Shown here one piece after another: positions 7,733 to 11,469 of a stretch of 11,469 bases of DNA. The stretch spans positions 1 through 11,469 of the forward strand of contig JACQTN010000122.1 of the NCBI GenBank assembly GCA_016210785.1. Direction: 5' to 3'. The translations under genes were made by a program, and so were the position numbers. The DNA comes from Armatimonadota bacterium. GTDB taxonomy: Bacteria; Sysuimicrobiota; Sysuimicrobiia; Sysuimicrobiales; JACQTN01. The notes under the pieces were generated by a model. It did not search any database and had not been told where the DNA came from. It saw only the letters and a list, made by a program, of their open reading frames with translations. Numbering within the stretch: the first letter of the stretch is position 1; each line of letters begins with the position of its first letter.

Positions 7733-7738
7733 CCTCCT
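7733..7738 (-). promoter_or_regulatory. Ribosome binding site that decides the NDK start
   Basis: AGGAGG on the minus strand, 9 bases before the ATG at 7723. It falls inside the reading frame if the earlier ATG at 7744 were used, and so favours the shorter NDK. Confidence 0.7.
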
Positions 7739-7740
7739 CG

Positions 7741-9558
7741 TCATTGGTCGCGGGATCCGAGCACGGGCAGGCGGACGTAGAGGTGCGCGCGGTCCGCCGC
7801 GGCGATCATGCGGTAACGCGGGCCGTGCACCACCGCGGCCTGCGCGGGCTTAAGCATGCCGTAGCCCACCAGGTAGTCGTAGTAGGTGTGAAACTCCACG
7901 TCGTACCGCAGCGGGACGCGCTGTGCCGGGGCCGGCCGCGCGTAAAAGGAGAGCGGCCCGACCCGCACCGCGCGGCGCTGGCCGCACGCGGCGTACTCCT
8001 CCGGCCGGTAGATGCCGGGACCGACGGTGAGGATGTAAGGCTGGTACACGTCCACGGCCGGGCACGGCCGCCCCGGCGCCGTGGGGCGGGGCAGCAGACG
8101 GTGGTACTTGATGGGCGTGAACACCAGCGTGAAGGCGTAGGGTGAGATGCCGCCCCGCGCCAGGTGATAGTACGCCCAGAAGTGGCGGAACGGCTCCACG
8201 CGTCCGAAGGGCTCCACCTGCGCGAAGGTCAGCGGGTAGATGCGCTGCCCGGGCGGGATCTCCATCAGCACGGCGTGATAGGCGTGGGCGATCCGGTCCA
8301 GGCGCCGGTAGTCGTCGAAGACCACCGCCGTGCGCCACACCGTCAGCGCCACCAGGGTTGTGACCAGCGCCAGCCGCGCCGTCTCACGCCGCGGGCACCG
8401 CAGCAGCGGCAGCGCCGTGAGCAGCAGCACGATGAAGGTGCGCTGGTACGTGTAATAGTCGCCGGCCGGGCTCCCCACCGGCAGCGCGTAGACCAGCACC
8501 AGCGCCGCGATGGGGGCGGGCAGCCAGGCGATGAGGCCGTTGCGCTTCTTGATCAGGTCGGCGATGCCCGCGGCCAGGAGGACGGTACCGAGGAAGAGCA
8601 CCAGCCGGCCGATGATGTACTCGCGGGCCGGCGAGTAGGTGAGGAACACCTCGATGACCTGGCGCAGCCGGCCGCGCAGCGAGTGATAGTAGAAGATCAG
8701 CGGCATCTCCGCGCGCTCCGTCGGGCTCCACCGCATGAGCAGCAGGAGCGCGGCGTAGGCGAGACCCGTCGGCGCCAGCGCCGCCACCACGCCCCACAGC
8801 CGGCGCCGCGCCCCCGGGGTCCCCCGACCCCCTCGAAACAGCCTCGGGGACCCCGATGCCTGAGCAGCCGTCTCCGGCTGTTTTGAGGGAGTCCCCGAAA
8901 ATTCGCCGCGCGAATTCCTGGGGTGGGGCACCAGAGCCAGGCACAGCAGGATGAGGGCGACGGTCAGGAACGTGACGAAGTGGGCAAAGTACACCAGCAT
9001 CAGGACGCCGGCCAGCGCCACCACCGGCGGGCGCGCCGCATCCCGGTGGCGCCACCACAGGCCCAGGGCCACCAGCGCCAGCGGCAGGCTGAGGGCGAAG
9101 TTGATGAAGCCCATGGCAAAGTACCAGTTGTACGCCAGAGGGAAGGCGAAGAAACCCAGCGGCCGCTTCTCCGGATCGACGGCGTCCACCAGATAGAAGA
9201 CGCTGGCCGGGAGGCCCACCAGCGCCAGGCTCAACACGATCTTGCCCGCCACGGCCACGGAGGTGACGCCGGCCAGGGCGGTCATCAGCACGTCGGCCAG
9301 CAGGTTGGGCAGCGGGATCAGGGAGAGGCGGAAGTGCTGCGCGTAACCCCAGGCGTGGTAGTTCTGAATGATGTGGATCCGCCACAGGTGGTTGGGGTAG
9401 TCCTGCAGCGGCGGGAAGCGCACCGACCACAGGGGTAGCAGCGTGAGCACGGCCAGCAGCAGCGCGAGCCCCGCGTACAGCAGGGCCTCCCTGCGTTCGG
9501 CCCCCTCCGCCGCACCGGACAGCGTCGCGTGAACCTGTGGGAGGCGCTCTTCAGCCAC
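7741..9558 (-). CDS. Polytopic membrane protein, GT-C glycosyltransferase-like
   Basis: 605-residue integral membrane protein. Many hydrophobic helices are visible (roughly 26-45, 84-104, 106-125, 135-165, 178-210, 253-275, 316-333, 343-361, 374-387 and 394-412), followed by a soluble C-terminal part of about 190 residues. The first outer loop carries 'PPLQDYPNHLWR' (49-60), an acidic 'DYP' motif at the place where GT-C-fold glycosyltransferases carry their catalytic aspartate. The function is therefore perhaps transfer of a sugar from a lipid-linked donor; no specific family is certain. Residues about 214-249 are a polar, proline- and glycine-rich insert coded by a palindromic repeat element, placed between two helices. 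The start is a GTG at 9558, 12 bp after the GGT-like gene's TAA, with only a weak AGAG ahead, so the exact start is uncertain. A second possibility is an unrelated membrane protein of unknown function. Confidence 0.75.
   Translation of the reverse strand: MAEERLPQVHATLSGAAEGAERREALLYAGLALLLAVLTLLPLWSVRFPPLQDYPNHLWRIHIIQNYHAWGYAQHFRLSLIPLPNLLADVLMTALAGVTSVAVAGKIVLSLALVGLPASVFYLVDAVDPEKRPLGFFAFPLAYNWYFAMGFINFALSLPLALVALGLWWRHRDAARPPVVALAGVLMLVYFAHFVTFLTVALILLCLALVPHPRNSRGEFSGTPSKQPETAAQASGSPRLFRGGRGTPGARRRLWGVVAALAPTGLAYAALLLLMRWSPTERAEMPLIFYYHSLRGRLRQVIEVFLTYSPAREYIIGRLVLFLGTVLLAAGIADLIKKRNGLIAWLPAPIAALVLVYALPVGSPAGDYYTYQRTFIVLLLTALPLLRCPRRETARLALVTTLVALTVWRTAVVFDDYRRLDRIAHAYHAVLMEIPPGQRIYPLTFAQVEPFGRVEPFRHFWAYYHLARGGISPYAFTLVFTPIKYHRLLPRPTAPGRPCPAVDVYQPYILTVGPGIYRPEEYAACGQRRAVRVGPLSFYARPAPAQRVPLRYDVEFHTYYDYLVGYGMLKPAQAAVVHGPRYRMIAAADRAHLYVRLPVLGSRDQ
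8816..8918. repeat. Palindrome-rich repeat element inserted in frame in a coding sequence
   Basis: Four nested or tandem inverted repeats are packed into about 100 bases: GGGGTCCCC (8816-8824); a long stem CCCTCGAAACAGCC (8830-8843) against GGCTGTTTTGAGGG (8876-8889), 13 of 14 positions complementary; TCGGGGACCCCGA (8844-8856) inside that stem; and AATTCGC/GCGAATT with a 3-base spacer (8900-8916). The unit GTCCCCGA recurs in variants near 8819, 8844 (inverted) and 8891. The stretch is read through in frame as residues about 214-249 of the membrane protein, with no stop. This resembles REP-like or Rickettsia-palindromic-element-like insertions; element boundaries are approximate and copies elsewhere could not be checked. 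Confidence 0.7.
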
Positions 9559-9570
9559 GGAGCTCTGGGC

Positions 9571-11247
9571 TTAGAGTCCGATGGCGCAGCCGTCGACGCG
9601 CGGATCGCTCGCCCCGTGCAGGATGCCGGTGGCGCGATCCAGGAGAACCGCCTGCATGCCGCCGCCGAACCCGGCCTGGGGTGTGACGCGGTGCCCCAGC
9701 ACCGCCAGCGCGGCGCGCGTGGCCTCCGGGACGCTGGCCTCCACCCGCAGCTCGAAGGGCGCGGGCAGGTTGACCGGGTCGGTGCCGGGGTGGCTCAGCC
9801 AGCGGGGTGCGTCCACGGCTTCCTGCAGACCCATCCCGAAGTCCACGAGATTAGTGAGGGCCTGCGCGCACCACTGCGCCTGGCCGTCCCCGCCGGGCGT
9901 GCCCCACGCCAGCAGCGGGACGCCGTCCCTGCACGCCAGGAAGCACATCAGCGTGTGCATGGTCCGCTTGCCGGGCGCCAGGACGTTGGGGTGGTTTTCC
10001 TCCAGGGTGAAGCCGCGCCCCACGCGGTTGTTCAACAGGATGCCGGTGCCCTCCACGATCTCCGCGCACCCGAAGGCGTTGGACAGGCTGGTGATGTAGG
10101 AGACCAGCGTGCCCTCCGCGTCGCCGGTGCACAGGTACGTGGTGTCGCCCGCCACCTCCGCCAGCGCGCCTGCGGGCGTCTCGGCGGTGGCACGCCTCTG
10201 GCTGATCTCGCGGCGCCGCCGGGCCGCGTACGGCTTGGACAGGAGTACGTCCAGCGGGTTCTTGACGAAGCGCGGATCGCCCAGGTACGCCAGGCGGTCG
10301 GCAAACGCCAGCTTCTTGGCCTCCACCACCAGGTGGATGACGGCCGCGCTGCCCGCCCCCAACGGCGCCAGGTCAAAGTCCTCCAGCAGGTTGAGCATCT
10401 CCAGCAGAATGGCACCCTGGGAGGGCGGCGCGGTGCCGTGTACCTCAACCCCGCGGTAGGTGGTGACCAGCGGCTGGTAGACATCGCATCGGTGTTCGGC
10501 CAGCTCGCGCTCGGTGATGAGGCCATCGTGCTCCCGCATGTACGCGGCGACGGCCCGGGCGATCTGGCCCCGGTAGAACTCCTCCCGCCCGCCCGTGGCG
10601 ATGGCGCGCAGCGTCTGCGCTAGGTCCTTCTGGTACAAGACCTCGCCCGGCGCGGGCGGCCGGCCCTGCGGGAGAAACACCTTCGCCGACGACGGGTACC
10701 GCGCCAGCAGCGGGGCGGACTCCTCGGTCCACTGCGCAACCTTCTCGGTGACGGGGAAGCCTTCCTCGGCGTGGTGGATGGCCGGCTCCAGGAGCCGCGC
10801 CAGCGTGTACCGGCCGCTGCCCCACCGCTCCAGGGCCACGGCCATGGCGTCCACGGCGCCGGGGGTGCCCGGAGCCAGCATCCCGCGCGGCGGCATCGTG
10901 GCGTGGCCGCGCTCCAGGAGGTACTCCCGCGTGGCCGCGTAGGGCGCGATGCCGGAGCCATTGAGGGCCCAGATCTGCCGGGTGGGACCGTGGTGGAGCA
11001 CGATGAAGGTGTCCCCGCCCACGCCCGACATCATGGGCTGCACGACCCCCAGCACTCCGGCCATGGCGATCGCGGCGTCCACGGCGTTGCCGCCGCCGGC
11101 CAGGACCGAGATCCCGGCCGCCGACGCCAGCGTGTGTCCCGACGCGACCATGCCGCGCCTGCCCATGGCCATGCTGCGGGAGACCGCCGGGTAACCCTTC
11201 GCCCGTTGGGGTACACCGATGCTCAGAAGCTGTTTGGGAATTGTCAA
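9571..11247 (-). CDS. Gamma-glutamyltransferase-family Ntn hydrolase (YwrD-like, altered substrate pocket)
   Basis: 558-residue protein of the GGT family, a self-cleaving Ntn hydrolase. The autoprocessing threonine is T369 in 'GDTTYLCTGD', splitting the protein into a large chain of 368 and a small chain of 190 residues, the same small-chain length as E. coli GGT. Family signatures: 'GRRGMVASGH' (29-38), 'AGGGNAVDAA' (50-59), 'SGVGGD' (74-79), 'PPSQGA' and the oxyanion loop 'TPGGDG' (450-455). Several gamma-glutamyl contacts of E. coli GGT differ: Arg114 aligns with S98, Asp433 with R411, Ser462-Ser463 with H431-T432, and the lid loop is missing. The natural substrate may thus not be a gamma-glutamyl compound. 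No signal peptide, so probably cytoplasmic. The start chosen is a TTG at 11247 with AAGGAG 9 bases upstream; the alternative ATG at 11172 has no ribosome site and would remove part of a conserved N-terminal stretch. First gene of the right block. Confidence 0.85.
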   Translation of the reverse strand: MTIPKQLLSIGVPQRAKGYPAVSRSMAMGRRGMVASGHTLASAAGISVLAGGGNAVDAAIAMAGVLGVVQPMMSGVGGDTFIVLHHGPTRQIWALNGSGIAPYAATREYLLERGHATMPPRGMLAPGTPGAVDAMAVALERWGSGRYTLARLLEPAIHHAEEGFPVTEKVAQWTEESAPLLARYPSSAKVFLPQGRPPAPGEVLYQKDLAQTLRAIATGGREEFYRGQIARAVAAYMREHDGLITERELAEHRCDVYQPLVTTYRGVEVHGTAPPSQGAILLEMLNLLEDFDLAPLGAGSAAVIHLVVEAKKLAFADRLAYLGDPRFVKNPLDVLLSKPYAARRRREISQRRATAETPAGALAEVAGDTTYLCTGDAEGTLVSYITSLSNAFGCAEIVEGTGILLNNRVGRGFTLEENHPNVLAPGKRTMHTLMCFLACRDGVPLLAWGTPGGDGQAQWCAQALTNLVDFGMGLQEAVDAPRWLSHPGTDPVNLPAPFELRVEASVPEATRAALAVLGHRVTPQAGFGGGMQAVLLDRATGILHGASDPRVDGCAIGL

Positions 11248-11256
11248 CTCAGGACA

Positions 11257-11262
11257 CTCCTT
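11257..11262 (-). promoter_or_regulatory. Ribosome binding site supporting a TTG start for the GGT-family gene
   Basis: AAGGAG on the minus strand, 9 bases before TTG at 11247. Further upstream the same reading frame gives a composition unlike a protein start, with neither signal peptide nor homology I recognise. The TTG is followed by ACA, which by chance forms TTGACA, a perfect -35 hexamer; no matching -10 lies 16-18 bases on, so it is read as coding. Confidence 0.55.
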
Positions 11263-11316
11263 GTACAGAGTGGTAGGGCCCAGGTGCGCGTCTCGGAAAT
11301 CCGCACTGCGTACATG

Positions 11317-11379
11317 CGCAGGACCGGCTTCCCACGATGTGTCGGTATCGGCGCTGCGAGTTGAACTACGCAGGACCGG
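11317..11379. repeat. Direct repeat CGCAGGACCGG upstream of the GGT-family gene
   Basis: The 11-base sequence CGCAGGACCGG occurs exactly at 11317-11327 and 11369-11379 (52 bases apart), and its core AGGACCGG occurs again at 11440-11447. All three lie in the non-coding region ahead of the GGT-family gene in the same orientation. They could be binding sites for a regulator or remnants of duplication. Confidence 0.45.
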
Positions 11380-11420
11380 GCTCGCGCCGCCGAGTCCGAG
11401 CATCGCGCATATGTCGGACG

Positions 11421-11467
11421 TCCCACCGTCGCGGGTGGGAGGACCGGGGGGAGGGCAAGGTCCTCCC
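11421..11467. promoter_or_regulatory. Two overlapping, mutually exclusive hairpins at the window edge
   Basis: TCCCACC (11421-11427) pairs perfectly with GGTGGGA (11434-11440) over a 6-base loop. GGGAGGACC (11437-11445) pairs perfectly with GGTCCTCCC (11459-11467) over 13 bases. The two stems share 11437-11440, so only one can form at a time, as in attenuators. The window ends before any T tract could be seen on the plus strand, and none follows on the minus strand. It may be a terminator or attenuator for a neighbouring gene outside the window. Confidence 0.4.
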
Positions 11468-11469
11468 CC

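Larger units (their letters stand above)
11248..11469. other. Non-coding region upstream of the GGT-family gene
   Basis: 222 bases without a credible gene on either strand. It contains the direct repeats and the two competing hairpins listed separately. No confident promoter hexamers were found for the GGT-family gene, whose promoter should nevertheless be here or further right. Confidence 0.5.

Noticed and set aside
11225..11250. TTGACA as a -35 promoter element at the GGT-family start
   Set aside because: No -10-like hexamer lies 16-18 bases downstream on the minus strand. The TTG fits better as a start codon with AAGGAG 9 bases before it.
11421..11469. T-box riboswitch on the plus strand, suggested by GGGTGG near ACC
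   Set aside because: The hallmark contiguous TGGNACC bulge is missing (GGGTGGGAGGACC has extra bases), and the specifier stem and terminator T tract cannot be seen.

Overview
This is a GC-rich stretch of bacterial chromosome, apparently from a free-living heterotroph. All nine recognisable genes lie on the minus strand, so the window reads right to left. Strong AGGAGG-type ribosome binding sites, frequent GTG starts, 2-14 bp gaps and short overlaps indicate compact bacterial operons. There is no taxonomic marker. The style (high GC, ABC importers next to metal-dependent amidases) fits several environmental lineages, such as Rokubacteria-like or Armatimonadota-like bacteria, but this is only a guess. 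No rRNA, tRNA, CRISPR array, transposase or phage gene was seen.

Right block (about 11.25 kb down to 7.13 kb): a gamma-glutamyltransferase-fold Ntn hydrolase without a secretion signal; a large polytopic membrane protein of GT-C-like type that carries an in-frame, palindrome-rich repeat insert; and an unusually long nucleoside diphosphate kinase. The genes are 12-17 bp apart and could be co-transcribed, although their functions do not obviously connect. A 222-base region with inverted and direct repeats lies upstream of the first gene.

A 252-base non-coding gap (6875-7126) probably holds the promoter of the left block.

Left block (6874 down to the window edge): a seven-gene operon in the order permease, permease, Tat-dependent solute-binding protein, ATPase, M14-type acylase/desuccinylase-like metallohydrolase, creatininase-family amidohydrolase, and amidohydrolase-superfamily enzyme (3' end beyond the window). 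The transporter has the PotABCD (spermidine/putrescine-type) layout, but the acidic polyamine-binding residues of PotD appear to be replaced. The simplest reading is an import-and-degrade pathway: a small amide or acylated nitrogen compound is imported and opened or deacylated by three metal hydrolases of unrelated folds. The substrate cannot be named from sequence.

The points most worth a second look are the unknown substrate of the left operon, the GGT homologue whose gamma-glutamyl pocket has been rebuilt, and the palindromic element inside the membrane-protein gene.
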